From positions 2,294,001-2,358,000 of the forward strand of contig NC_051130.1 in the NCBI RefSeq assembly GCF_014839805.1: a DNA stretch of 64,000 bases. Direction: 5' to 3'. The translations under genes were made by a program, and so were the position numbers. Source of the DNA: Manduca sexta. Lineage: Eukaryota > Arthropoda > Insecta > Lepidoptera > Sphingidae. Of this stretch, positions 31,842-46,800 are shown in pieces. A model generated the notes under the pieces. The model was not told the origin of the DNA. It did not search any database and saw only the letters and a program-made list of their open reading frames with translations. Position 1 is the stretch's first letter, and each line of letters opens with the position of its first letter.

Positions 31842-34800
31842 GCAACAGAAGACTTGGTAAAAGAAAATGTGGTGCCACGGCCCCCTTTGTCAGTCTGGTG
31901 GTTGGTGGCAGCACTGGCGGTGTCAGGGTTGTCAGTGATAGGAGTGGCCCTCATAGACTACAACCTCCCTGAGCCACTGACCAGGGAGACGGCTCCACCA
32001 GATCGGTTCATAGCAGAGATAGCTCATGAACACCTTGTCAACTTGACCTCTATTGGGCCACGGGTAAGTCTTTTAAAAGATTTAAAATCACATTCAAAAG
32101 ATAATAACAATAGTTATTAAATGACATCCATAATTAAATGTTCATCAACATGTTTAACCAAGATATCAATGTTCCTCTCAGGGGCCATAAAAAAAAACTA
32201 TTCTCCACCATGTCCAATAACAAACCACACATGCATTTCCTGATGAACAGAGTGGTAAGAGCATGGAACAAACTATTACAGGATGTGGTCATAGCAGAAA
32301 ATGGGAACAGTTTTAAGAACAAACTTGACAAATATTTTGCCGGGTAGTGAAACAGAATCGAGAATTGCAGGATACAGGCATATCAGTTAAGCAAACTGCC
32401 TGCCTGATAACAAATAAGAATAGTAAATGTCTTACAAAAAACTTGCAATAAATAAATTTTAAAAGTGTAACATCTTCTGATGGAATATTGCATCTGAAAT
32501 TCAGATTTACAGCACTTGATGTAAAACAAAATTAATGATCATAATATTTTAAAAATTAGCCATCACAATCTATAGTTTTATCTTCTTAAAACATTAATCA
32601 TCATATCTTTGATTGTTTTATGTGGTGCAATTTTCACTATCAGTTGCAGAATATTGACTAAATTTTTCAGTCAGACACACTTTTACAGCCAGTAACATAG
32701 CTGTAGACTGAGAGTAGAAGGCTGCCTGTCCATTGAAGTAGAGTGAGGTAGCAGAATGGTGAGCGACATAAAAATCCACCAATAAAATCGCATAGAACAT
32801 CTGCTTCTCTTCAGTGAACAGGGACTTGCCAACTATCTAGTTTAAAAATTCACACATAACCTGCAACCCTGAAAACCTGCAATAGACAGTAATCTCTAAG
32901 AAATTCACAACCCATATCATGAAACCCAATAGAAAAAAAATAAGATCATTTATCACAAATTCCCAGCAAAGCAATGTATGTCCAGGTGGCAGGCAGCTAC
33001 GAAAACGAAGTGGTAGCAGTGCGTATACTAGTGGAAACCCTAAAGGAGATCGCCCGCACGGCGTCCCCACACAATCGTGTGGAGTACGAGCTGCACACGG
33101 CGAGCGGGGGGTTCGCCCTCACGTTCCTGGACGGCATGAACAACGTGTACCGCGACGTGCAGAGCGTGGTGGCGCGCGTGTCGGGCGCGGGGGGGCGGCC
33201 GCGCGGCGCCAAGCAGCGCACGGCGTTGCTGCTGAACTGTCATTACGATTCCGTCACTGATAGTCCAGGTATGTGACTATTATGCTGACCCTACCTACCC
33301 CTGTCGTATTCGTCATAATTGTTGGGTCTTTTGGACCAACACTTTTGGGCAAAACAGTATAGCCTTGGAAACTTTATGTACGATGATGTTGCATTGGCCA
33401 AATATGTCAGTATTCGCTCGAAGTGTGGTGTCAGCAGTAGCCGGCGAACAACTTGCAAACTGCCACCTGATATACTTAGTAGTATTATACGTAAGTTGTA
33501 TGCCGGCTATTATGCATAAGGTGTTTTGTGTCTTTTGCTCATGATCAACTCGCGTAGTTCACATAGGTGGACCACGAAAGATTTTTTTCCTTGATGTAGT
33601 AGAAAGGTTCATTTGTTACATCATGGTAGTACGAAATAATAGCAATCTCACAAGCAAAGTCGATGTAAAAGTCACACTAAAAGCGACAAACGTTTCTGCT
33701 CGATCTCAGTGATTCCAGAAAATCAACTTTAAAATATTTGGTGTTGCGTTCAATTTCGTAAAACAGAACTTCTAGCCTCCCAAGTCTAATAACACTCCTG
33801 GTACATTATACGACAATTATGTAAATAGCCGCTTGATTACTCAATGTTTATGTGTTGCGCTGTCTACCCCCGCGGGACAGGCGTGGTATGTTTAATTGGT
33901 GTGTATGGTGCGTGAGTAGACTGACCAGGTGATTTATATTTTATGGGATATCCTGTTTTTCAACTAAAAATTTATGATCCGTAATTTGAAAAAAAAAAAT
34001 TTATGGCAGTTTCACGAAATGACATTAAGTCTAGACCTTCAAAAATCGATAAAAGCCAAAAAGTAATTTAACATTACCTATATACTGTTTACCTATATAC
34101 ATGTATGTAAGAAGTAGGCTCAACCAAACTAAAGACAAAAAAAGTCACAGGAAAGTAAAATTCGCAATTTCGTTTACTTGGACGACATACTTATTTCAGT
34201 TATTTCGGTTTAAAAACCAAACCACTGAACCAATTTTGAAAACATTTCTTATAAAAATTCAAATTATCGCTTGATAAATGACCCAGTTTTGATCAAATTG
34301 AAAACCTCCTTTTTTGGAAGTCGGTTAAAAATGAATATACAGCACATTTAGCATATAGAAAAATCTGTACTCTTCGGTATTCCGATGATCCATGCAATGT
34401 GAATTTCGATCTAATAACCCGCCCCTATGCGTGACTCGTGAGCGAAGGCGGGTGTCGCTGGCTTGCGCTGTCACAGCTCGAAGGGCGAGCCGTGGATGAC
34501 ACGCAACACGTTAGTGTTAGTGTCTTCAATTAACTACACATCGACCCACGTGTAAAGTACTAGTTATTGCCCGTGGCGCCGCCTACGTTATATCGTGATT
34601 AAATAAGTTCGAGTAATCCTACTAATATTATAAATGCGAAATTTTGTGAGGATGGATGTATGTTTGTTCCTCTTTCACGCAAAAAGTACTGAACGGATTT
34701 GGATGAAACTTTACAGTAATACTGGTTATACATCAGAATAACACATAGGCTACAATTTATAATGATTTTGTGTAATTTGGTCATAATAATACGATACATA

Positions 34801-37800
34801 CGTGGTGTTTTATAACTAGCTTATCTAGTTGGAAACGTCCCTATCCTTGAGGTTAAAACGCCTCCTTAGTTCATTACTTTGTCTCCCGCTTTGCTGTGGA
34901 GGGAAGTGGACATTGATATTTCCACTCCTCCCTATCTTTCTATTTGATTAATTTCATTGCGGGATAGTGACAAATTAGTTTTCCCTGAGACTCGCCGAGC
35001 TTCAGCGCTCGGTGTCATGAAATGCGTGCCACTGCTAATCCTGGCTTACAGGAATTGTAGCGGTGGGTGTGAAGGCGGGAAAGTCTAAAAAAAATATGGC
35101 AAATAACAACAATATTATGTCTTTATGAAAAAGGCATTATTTGAAAATCTGATTTCACATTCATTTAATATATAAAATGTTACAAGTTTTAATGTTCACA
35201 TAACGACTGCTCCGTTTTGGTATAAAGCCGGTCTATTTCCCTACGAAAATTGAATTCGTCAATTCAATATGCGATAATGGATTTCTGCAATTCGCCTACA
35301 ATTGGTTATTAAGAATAACAAATAGCTATAAGATACGCTACATAAATACATGTGTTTTTTCGCGCCTCAAGCGCTGTTGCGTTAAGATTTGAATGATATA
35401 GTCGGAATAATTTCTTAGTATTATATGACGGATCAAGGCCGCGAGAACTCGTGGAAGCAGACTGTTTCTAACAGGGTGACAGTCTTTAGAGGATGCTTAT
35501 GTTCAGTAGTGAACTTCCAAATGCTGTTATTATATACGGACACGGTGCGTTAGCGAAAGGTGAAATTTTCCGTTAGAGAAGCCAACAACATTTAGGTACC
35601 AATTTGCATGTTTGCTGTCTGCAAATCGTTGTAATGATAATTAGATTTTACATAAATTCTACATAAAGGGAAGCCGGTAGGATTTGGGTTATTTGAATTC
35701 TTCAAAATTTATTCGAAGCATAAAGTACAATACAAAGGAAATAAATTGATAATTTATCTCACTTTTAAATTCAGTTAGGTTATAATGTGAATAAATTTTG
35801 TCAGAGGGTTGAAAAATTAATCCCAAGACATGCTGGCACGGTGTGATCTACTGCACCTGATGGTAAACGAAGCACAAATAGAGTATTGATTGACAAGAGA
35901 TCATTATCCCTCGCCAGTCGTTACAATTATGCCGTTTGAAACTATATATACACAGAGCGATCCCGGAACGCGATATTTGTGTATGGCGGGTTACACCTTG
36001 TGTACGGTAGTCGATATCCGAGCGGACACCTACCACCTGCTGATGTAAATGATAACGATGGGCCTTATCGACTATTTACAATGAGTGCTGTGTTTGTTCA
36101 GTGCTATCTGGGTCTTATCAATTCAATGTTTTGGACGGTGGTTATGAAAAATTACAGTGGCCAGTTCATGCTGATCGATCCGTCTATACATTGGCATAAT
36201 TTGATGTATGCCGCTAAGATTAGTTTTAGGGGGGTGTATCTGCGCCTACGCACTATACTACATAATATCATAGTTTTTTTTAACCGACGTCAAAAAAGGA
36301 AGAGGTTCGCAATTCCACTATTTTTTTTTTGTGTGTTTGTTACGCGATAACTCCGCTATTTGTGGACCGATTTTTAAAATTCTTTTTTTTTTTTTCAATT
36401 TCAATTCGCGCGGTTTTTTGAAAAAGCTTAATCATAAAGAAAACTCTGGGTGATAGTTCCCATTTTATTTCTGGGCAGGGGGGTTCACGTGCACCTACTT
36501 GCACTCCCCCTCCCGGCGCCCATGATTTGATGCCTCATCCTCTCCCAGTGACCGCCCTGAGCCGAGGTTCGTAACCTGTTAGTGGGTTGTCCTCACCATA
36601 GTCGCTTAAGTTCCAAGAGTTGCGAGCGCCTAAAGCGTTCACCGAAAAGTCCGGAGTGTTTGTATAAGCCAACCCTTGTCAAAGTAACAAACGTGGTCAG
36701 GATAAAAATCTGCATTCAGTTATTTGTAACATAAGCGATTCTTCCATTCAGTCTAAAATTCACACATTTTGGAATACTAGGCCTGATTGGAAAATCAGAA
36801 AAAAAAAATTCTAAGAATAAAGTACGATGCAAAGGAAATAAATTGACAATTAATCTAACTTTTAAATTCAGTTAGGATATAATGTGAAAAAAAAATTGTC
36901 AGAGGGTTGAAAAAATTAACCCTAAGACATTATAATACTAACTTTAGACTATTAAGACTTTCGAAACAAAATGTAGTCTGCTCTCTGCACTATTTTTAAC
37001 TCGTAAAGCCGCCACTGTTGTAAACTTGCCTTATTTAGCATCGAACTTGAAAGTTATTATTGCGTATTTACAGTTAAAATAAACGGAAATTGATTGCCAT
37101 TTATCAGCAATTGTGCAGTGAAAATATATTTTGTGTTCATTTAACGCGGTTCGAAGGTCAACTTCCGCTGAATGTACGGAGAGCACGCCTTTATTCCCTT
37201 AGAAATAAGGTTGAAGTTTCCATACCAATAAACAATTGCTTTGGCCTATTTTATGTATCGATGGCGCTAAGAGACGTTACACGCGCCGAGATACTATTAT
37301 TCCTGTAAATTGTTTCCTAATTGTATTGATGAGAGTCAATGAGAGGTATTCTCAGTTCCCATTTAAAGCTGTGCTCTAAGCAAAACGAGGCGCTAACCGT
37401 AGTTTTATGAGCTATCTATTCGAATTTTATAATAAAACTAGCTATGCCCGCGGTTTCGCCCGCGTGGAAATCAATGTATCACAATTTTTTTTCCGCGTAA
37501 ATCTCGACCTACGAGATTTATTACAATCACGCCACCTCTTCAATAGTAATCGTTATATTTCAGTCTATTTACATAAAACCGTAATGTACTATCAACCTAA
37601 ACCTTCCTCATGAATTGCACTATCTTTTAGTAAAAACCGTACGAAAATTCGTTCAGTAGATTTAGTGAAAATTTATCACATACAGACAGACAGCTTAAGG
37701 GGACTTTGTTTTGTAATATGTATAGATTAACCATAATATTTGTACAATATGTTATCTTTAATTAAGTTGTTTCAAATGTGTCATAATGTGAATATTTTTT

Positions 37801-40800
37801 TTATTGCTTTGAATGACGAGCAGAAATTGTTCTGATTGCCTGACATTCTGATTGTTGTTGAACCTCCAAGATTTCATCAGCTTGTAGGCTCTATGCTTTT
37901 ATCGGAACCTTATATTGATAGAGCTACTCATATTATTTTACATACCAACATCATTTTATCTATGCGTACCATTGGTAGTTATCAAATTGAATCTGTTTCA
38001 AAGCTCGACACTTGGGATTAGGGAAAGTTTCCAGGAGGAAAAACTACGTTCAGACACTTGGCAGTAACAAGTATCTGCCTACACAACACATCAGCTTCTG
38101 CCTTGATCCCGATCACTCTTCATGGTGTGATTCAACACCCAAAGTAAATAGCTCGATTGATGCCGAATTTAGAACTACTACTAAAAAAAGGTGCAACAAA
38201 AACATTTTAATTTCACTTTGATTTTCTTTCTGTTGACAAAGAATATTCTTTAGGCAGTTCTGGAGTCTGGTTCACCAAAAACATGCAAATAACGAAAAAT
38301 AAAACGAAATGATTAAGAACTAAGTCAATAATTAAATATGCGCTTAAGAATACCAAACAAAGTTAAATTACATAAAAAAAACGCAAGGATGCTGGACTGA
38401 GTTGAAATTGATTGAAAAGGAAATTAAATTAGATCAAGTAAGAGAAGAAAAAAATATTATAGAAAATTCGTATTTACCAGATAAATGCTATGAAATATCA
38501 TAAAATAAAAGACAAAGGTTATTTGAGCATTTTTTGAACCACGATGCCGGCAAGATTAGATTGTAAGATGTAAATAACCAAGCATTACTAAGAGATAAAA
38601 AGGCTAAACTAGTAGAAAGTAGAAGAAGCCTAACATAAGAATATTACATAAATAAAGGTGAAGGATCTAGACGTAAAGCACCAATATATAGTGAAGAAGC
38701 AAAAGCTTAGTTTGACTCTTTTAAAACACTATGTGTAGTTTCATCGCACTAATGCCAGAAGAATAGTTAATGTCTTTTATTGGCACAAGAATATAGAAAT
38801 ATCACACATTTCTATAGAATCTATCTAGAAAACTGTCCAGAAAATTCTAAATTCATATGAGTAAGAAAGTATTCATTGCTATATTTAATAATAATTATAA
38901 TATACGTTTCCATACGCCAAAATAAGACAAGTGCATACTCTGCACAAAAAAGAAAACGAAGATGTATTAAGAAAGGACGAAAAAAAGGAAATTGATTTTC
39001 ATTTGCGGAGAAAAAAGCTAGCTATCAAAGATTTAATATTCACTTGATCACAGAATTTGATCTCAAAGATATACTAACTGTAAGTTTTGGTTAACATGAA
39101 GTGCTGGCTACCCCATATTATGGGGAGAGCATGGTTCTATACTACTCCAGAAAATATGCCGTTTATAACTGCACATACATTCTATGAGAGCCAAACTAAC
39201 ATTGGACATTGTTTCTTGTAGAGAGAGAAAGAGTGATAGACGTGATAAACGTGGAGGTAACGACAATGCAACTTGTGTTTGTGAATTCCTTCTTGAAATT
39301 AATAACCGGCTATCGAAAATGTTTATTATATTGCGATTCTTGCCCAGGGGAGAATAAAAACTAAATAATACTTACTCACCGCAATCAGTCATTTTTTTTA
39401 AATTACTGTCAATATTCAAGGAGTACAGATATATTATTAATTACCTAGGCATCAATACAAGCCAATTGATTCTATGTATGCCGTTATTGAAAGGGAGACC
39501 AAGCGAATTATCATTTGGGCTCCAAGCTAATGGCCAGCATACGCATTATCGGTAAGAAAACGGGCAAAACCATACCAAATAAATATTTTAGAACATTTCT
39601 AAACATAATTTCAGAACAGAACATAATATGATGTCTAAAATGTTCACTGACATTACTCAAAAAAAAGATACGAACAGTGACTTTGAACAATCATATAGAT
39701 ATAATTGCAGAGGTGAAGTATTCTATGAAAGAAGATAAAAATCCCCAAATAATAGCCTTAGGTGAGCGAAGAAGAAGGATTTATTTAGTAATGGGAAATT
39801 TCTAGGTAAAAGATCAAAGACAAGGAAAGGAAAAGACGAAGAAACAATTGCTGAAGTTGTAGAAAACCAAGATCCCATGAACAGTTTTGCCGACATTGTA
39901 TGGAAATCGTCTTCCTATATCAGTAGATAAATTTAATGATTTGAAAAAGTTATGCAATAATGCAATTATACCGAAGCGTATTCACAAGGAATACCTAGAG
40001 CTACCGTTTTTGGCTTTCGGTAGAGATGCTCTTCCCGAGACTAATGCGGAGGAGGCTAAGGACGATGAATAAGTATTTTCATACTTTAGAGTATTTGATC
40101 TTTCGTTACCAAATATGGGTAAAGTGTGCAAGAAACTCCATTGATTTATAATTAATATTGTTTGTGTATTATGTTACTAGTCATAATTGTTTTTATGATA
40201 GACATATTTAAAGTTTTTATTATTTTGATACGTGAGAGTATTTTAGAAAATATGAAAAAATATTATGAAAGTTTGTACCAAATACTGGATTGGGAATTTT
40301 TTTTATTTATTTTTTTTATACAGGAACATTATTTTTCATTATAAGACTTGGATTTCTTCTTCGAATGTTATTTTTTTTTATTCGATTTACTCTAATAAAA
40401 AGACAATAAAAATGTAGTAAGGGTTTTATTTTTTAAAATTTTCTAAGTTTGGACCTTCTATTACCCTTCACATTTAGGTAATGTGACATTTATTACCTAA
40501 AACGCTAGTTTAATTTGTGTAAAAATGTCCTTTACAACCTATGCAACCAAACTAAGCTAAGGGTGTATAGGCGTTTTATTCATTTTTGGTGGGATGTAAG
40601 GGACATCTATCTTTGAAAGTAGTGGACCTACGTTAATTTGGATAAAGCTAATAGAAAGAGCACAAAAAATAGATCAGTGCTCTCTAGACACCTTTAAAAT
40701 CCGATCACAAATGAAAAAGTTACAACGAATTTAAGACAAAAAAATATGTTTTTTGGCTCTCCTGAAAAGTGATGGTTTGTCCCTTACGACAATTGAAATT

Positions 40801-43800
40801 TCCGGTATCGATATTCATTGCGTAACTTTAACCATTTACGTAGTGCACACAACAGAAGCTCTGAAAAGGAATAAATTTTCCCAGTTTGTGCAACATTTTT
40901 GAATGATGCTCCGCTCCTATTGGTCCTAACGTGATGTTATACAACCTACAGCCATCGTAGTTAAATGGGCAATCCAACACTTAAAGAATTTTTCAATTCG
41001 AACCAGTAGTTCCTGAGATATAAATGTATTAATATTAAATGAATATCCAAAATTGGCTTAACAGTCCTAGATATTTATTTTTGTATTCAATGTTAAGTTC
41101 TATAATAATATAATAATTAACTTCATACAACTCGATCCATTTATAGTGCTTACGTTGTTGCTAATTATAAAACTTGTTTAACAATGCCACGTTGAGGTGA
41201 ATTTTACTTATCGAGAATGGTACCTGTATTTTTTACGTGTACATTCACACAGATCGTAAACTTGTTATTGTACAGTCACAAACAAAAGTAGCCGAACGTA
41301 TTCCAAATTCAAAACGCTTACATAAAATAAATTCAATCGAAATATTCTTTTCTCTGTATCTAAAATAAAATTAACCGTTTGAAGTTTATTTGAATAAAGA
41401 AAAAACGATTGTTTATAAGGACTCAAAAGGTTTTTTTTTTTTAAATATACATCTTTACAGTCAACACCGAAGGTAACTTGCAAACGGTATACTGGTTTCG
41501 CACGGCTTAACGACTGCAGGGGCTTAGGTATCGGAGGGGGAAATGGGATAAGTGGGCGGATGGGATGGGGGGCAGGGCACAAAAGGTTAAAATTTGTTTA
41601 GTTACTTTTGTGGGTGACTGTACGTGGTATATTTTATAGTTCTACATTTGTTTAACACGGCATAATAAAATTTTTAACCACATTTCCATCGTTCTACAAT
41701 ATATCTGTAGAGGTGATTCTCACGCATAGAGAATGTCTCTCAGCCGTTTTCATAAACGATCCCAACCTCTATCTTCGATCCGATTCCGAGAATGAACCAA
41801 TCAAAATAACTCATTTGTGCGCATGTCAAAAATACTTTGTTCTGATTGGTCCATTTTCGACATAGACCGAAAATGCCATTGAGATCGTTTATTAAAAAAT
41901 GGCAGTAACACGACACACTTAATGTCGAAAAAAAATGTGCTCTTGTACAACAGCTGTTATTTTATTTCGACATATTATTAAGGCCAATTTCTTCATTGGC
42001 AGTAACAGTAGGTCACTGTTATGTTCGTCCAAATCATGACCTTAAGTTTGTGGCAACTCTTATGGCTTTGGCTTCAACGACGTTTGTGTTATAATTCTTA
42101 TGGGTATCACTTTAACTGTTTCTTTCACTTTTATTATTCAGAAACTGGTTATCTTACTGTAAGTTTTATAAATGTTATAGTTTGGAAAAGGTTTGGATGT
42201 TATAAGTAAAGGTAGAAACAACTCGACGAATTTAGATGAAATTTGGCACACTCTTAGAGCATGTCCTGGATTAGCACATAAGCTAATTATCCTGGTAAAT
42301 TACTTTCATTGGAATAAATGGAAATTTAAACCAGTTTTTTTATAAATAAATGCGTCTTATATTGTTTCAGGGAATTTTGAGACAGGCTAGGCTTATTACG
42401 CGGGTGAAGCCGCGACAAACACCTAGTTTGATAACACCTACTTTCGAAATTCACCTACTAGCACTTAAATTGTCCTCAGGTGTATTATAATCAATGTGAC
42501 AGGAAACAAATCGCAAATTAAAACCCATGTTTAGAAATGCCTTTGACTAGTTCCAAAGCCTAGGCCAGAGATGGCACGCGTATCGCTTATTGTGACACAT
42601 CATCATCTCAGCCACAGGAAGTCCACTGCTGAACATAGGCCTCCCCCAAGGATCTCCACGTCGACCTGTTGGAAGCGGCCTGCATCCAGCGACTTCCTGC
42701 GACCTTAGCCAGGTCGTCCGTCCACCTTGTATTGTGACACCTGACAAAATAATTCGGCCACACGAATAATATGCCAAACAAAAATATTGTAGGGTCATTA
42801 AAAAAGTCGCTATCACTCGAATAGATAAAACCAGTCCTGATGTTACAGGCCAAATTTTTTTTTGTTATAAATATTGGCACGTTAACCATTAAAGGTTCGC
42901 CATTCCTGTCCTAGGATTACGTACGGACAGCGGTAATTTTTATCTCGACTTGAAATGATAAGGGTGACAAAGGTGTTGTTAATCATACATCTATTCTAGG
43001 CTTAATAGATAATTTATCGTGGCATTCGATTAAAAAAAAGTAGATTATTTTTTTATTTTTAGCAGCACAGAGTATCAAACCTCGATTTAGAATTAACTCT
43101 ATTTTATAATAATTTGTTTATTATTAATATTTCCAACTCCTCCCATCTTTCTGTTTGATTAATTTCGTTGCGGGATAATGATGTATTAGTTTTCCCTGAG
43201 ACTCGCCGAGCTACACTGCTCGGTGTCATAACATGCGTGCCACTGCTGATCCTGGCTTACAGGAGTTGTAGTGGTGGGTCTGAGGGCGGGAAAGTCTCTA
43301 ATAATGTATTTGCCGAAGTATAATTCTCATCAGTGAATCGTGGCAAAAAAGTCTAAATTTTAATCTGGTTGGTTTATCTTGAACCAAATTTTACTCATAT
43401 CCGTTCAGCTCTTTCTCGGTTTACTTCTAACGAAAATCCAAACATCTGCAGAAATGTAATTGACAAGTATCAATAAATAACATCATTCAACACTTTAACC
43501 CGTTGCATTAGCGCTACTGTATTTTAGTAATACAGATCTGTACAGTATAAATAACTAACTTTTGCTCGCGGCTTTGCCCGTGAAAGTCTCACTTTATATT
43601 TACCCAGGATAAAATGTAGCCTATATCCTTCCCAGTGCCTAACTATCTCCATACCCATCGAAATCGGTTCAGTGATTCAGCCTTAGAGACGTTAGACAGA
43701 GTTTCGTATTTATAATATAACTTATAGATGTATTTAATTGGAAAAAATATTGTATTACTAACAAGGATAACGCGATACAAGTTATTGTTATTTGTTACGA

Positions 43801-46800
43801 ATAGTTATTTTATCTGCGCATGCGTCTACCGGAAACGCGCGTAGATTACCTACAGTAGTGTAACACTTGTTTGCTTAGCGATACAGGTGGGAATAACACG
43901 TATATTCCCGTGTAATCGTGATATCGTCACATTGTGGCGGCGAATGTGCGTGTCCTAAATTCGCCAAAGATTTATCTATGATAATGTGGGTGCCATCGAT
44001 ATGTATGTACTACGTACTAGATTTGGCGTTCCGAACATTCGCTGTGTACAACTGAATTGAACTGCAATCCATTCAAACTGACTTTAGTATGGTCAATATT
44101 GACAGCTTGCGGTTGTGTACGGAGTGGCGCTCATGATATAAGAACTAGAGTCTAAGTATAAACCTGGATTTGAATAAAAAATATTAGTCAAATAAGTAAA
44201 ATTATTTGCCGTTCAAGTGAATAAATAGGTTATAACAGTGACATTTTGTTTGCCATTTTACTTCACATTTTGAATAAATAGTTTATATGGACGTTCGTGT
44301 CTATATAATATACTTCAATGGTGGATGCTAGTTCTTTTCGCGGCTGTGCGTGCGTAATACTTTTACGAGTTACTATGTAGACTAGATATCGATATAATAT
44401 TCTTATGTGTTAATGAAAGTCCCATGAAAATTGGTTTTGGAAAATTAGTACAGCCAAACAAATTAATTATTATGTTTGTATTCGATGACTTAATCGCCGT
44501 ATTATGATAACAGGAAATAAACTAAAGGTCAGCTTTATATCTGAATGAAACAGACACTGCAATTTAAATAAAACTATTATAAGAGTTTTATGTCGGTTTT
44601 TTATATTATAATTTTCTCCCGACGTTTCGAAGACTTTGCAGCCTTCATGGTTAGGGCGGGGAATGAGATGTTGGTCATCCGAATAGTCAAAGTTACAATA
44701 TCTACCTACATTCTACAATGATACAAAATTTTTAATTGTTTTAGCTATTGACGGTCTTATCTACGCAGAATGAGCTCACAGTGTCTTGAAGTCTGGCAGC
44801 CGGTCTTTTGGATTCTGATTTAATTAATGTAGAAAAGGATATCAGGCTGGTGCAAGCTTCCAACCATCTTTTCTATTGAAATCCAGATGTTTTTTTTATT
44901 TTCAATAGCCTCGCGAAATATCCTAGGTAGGAATCGGTGTTCCTTGACAAGGATTTGGGCTTGTCTAGTCACAGATAGTGATTGGAGCCTTCTTCAGTGT
45001 TCAATAACTGCAGTCTTTTCAGACCCTGAACATTTGTCAGGAGCAAATGAATATACGTTGATATTTTAGAGTCTGAAATGGTGATAGTAACTATATAATA
45101 TCGACGGTTAAAAGACTACTTGTCTCAAGCGACATTTTTTTGCGACACTAATTTTCATACATATTTGAAATCAGCATTCAGCACTTTTGCCTATGTTTTT
45201 TTTAACCTAGTTAAGAATTTTCGACAAAAAAGTCATTGATATTTTAGTCTGAAATGATGATAGGAATTACATAATATCGACGGTTAAAAGACTACTTGTC
45301 CCAAGCGACATTTTTTACGACACTAATTTTCATAAATATTTAAAATCAACACTTTTGTCTATGTTTTTTTTAACCTAGTCAAAATTTTCGACAAAAAATG
45401 TCGTTGATATTTTAGTCTGAAATGATGATAGGAACTACATAATATCGACAGTTAAAAGACTACTTGTCCCAAGCGACATTTTTTACGACACTAATTTTCA
45501 TACATATTTAAAATCAGCACTTTTGTCTATGTTTTTTTTAACCTAGTCAAAATTTTCGACAAAAAATGTCGTTGATATTTTAGTCTGAAATGATGATAGG
45601 AACTACATAATATCGACAGTTAAAAGACTACTTGTCCCAAGCGACATTTTTTACGACACTAATTTTCATACATATTTAAAATCAGCACTTTTTTCTATGT
45701 TTTTTTTAACCTAGTCAAAATTTTCGACAAAAAATGTCGTTGATATTTTAGTCTGAAATGATGATAGGAACTACATAATATCGACGGTTAAAAGACTACT
45801 TGTCCCAAGCGACATTTTTTACGACACTAATTTTCATACATATTTAAAATCAGCACTTTTGTCTATGTTTTTTTTAACCTAGTCAAAATTTTCGACAAAA
45901 AATGTTGATATTTTAGTCTGAAATGATGATAGGAACTACATAATATCGACGGTTAAAGGGCTAATTGACTTAAGTGAAATATTTTTGCTAAACTAAGTTT
46001 CATACATATTTAAAATCAGCACTTTTGTCTATGTTTTTTTTTAACCTATTTAAATTTTTTCGAAAAAATATGTATAAATAACCTTCGCCGGCTATCTTGT
46101 GGTCTGATTATAGTAATTTTTTTTTTTACGGGCATTCCATTGCATCTAATGCTAATCGGAGTGGTGTACAGATAGACAATTGTGTCGGACTGTTTGAACT
46201 GGACACCTACAGCATGATCCCGAACCGACTGACCTTTATAATGAATTCAATTCGCACTTGACCGGTTATTATGATAAAAATAATACGGACCTTCAAAGTT
46301 ATAAACAAAAATATTATGTTAATTGTTTAAAGTTTAGGGTTTTTATTTAAATTATAGGCTTTACCCAAAATAATTAATTGTTTTTAAGATTATTCAATAT
46401 ACAATGGTGTAAATAAAAAATGATTTAAAAAAATTCAACATTTTGAATGCAAATAAACATTTTTATACGCACACCTTTTATTACCATGTCTACTGACCAT
46501 GACACGGTTAAGGTGTGTTATTGTTTCTGGTTTTATTAAAACAAGCGGTCGGTTGCCCTTTTAAGTACCTGTTAAATACGACATGGTAATATGAAGCTAT
46601 GATTTCAAATTATAACGGAGATGTAGTTTATCATTTTGGTACTTAACATGTACTTTAAGTACCTACATTTGGTGGCTACTAAAACCAGTTCAGTGTTTAT
46701 TTGTCATTTGACAGTTTATGCTGAGATGGCCACCTAGGTTTTCGCGGTTGAGACATAGAATATATTATAAGGCCTTAATTTTTTTGTTTGTTATGTATAT

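Noticed and set aside
37836..38221. Two short frames just before the decayed transposase-like gene
   Set aside because: They do not match the blocks of that family and could be chance; not included in the pseudogene.
45058..46065. Regular repeats suggesting a CRISPR-like array
   Set aside because: The units are 165-178 bp and wholly similar, with no distinct spacers, and the genome is eukaryotic; it is a satellite.
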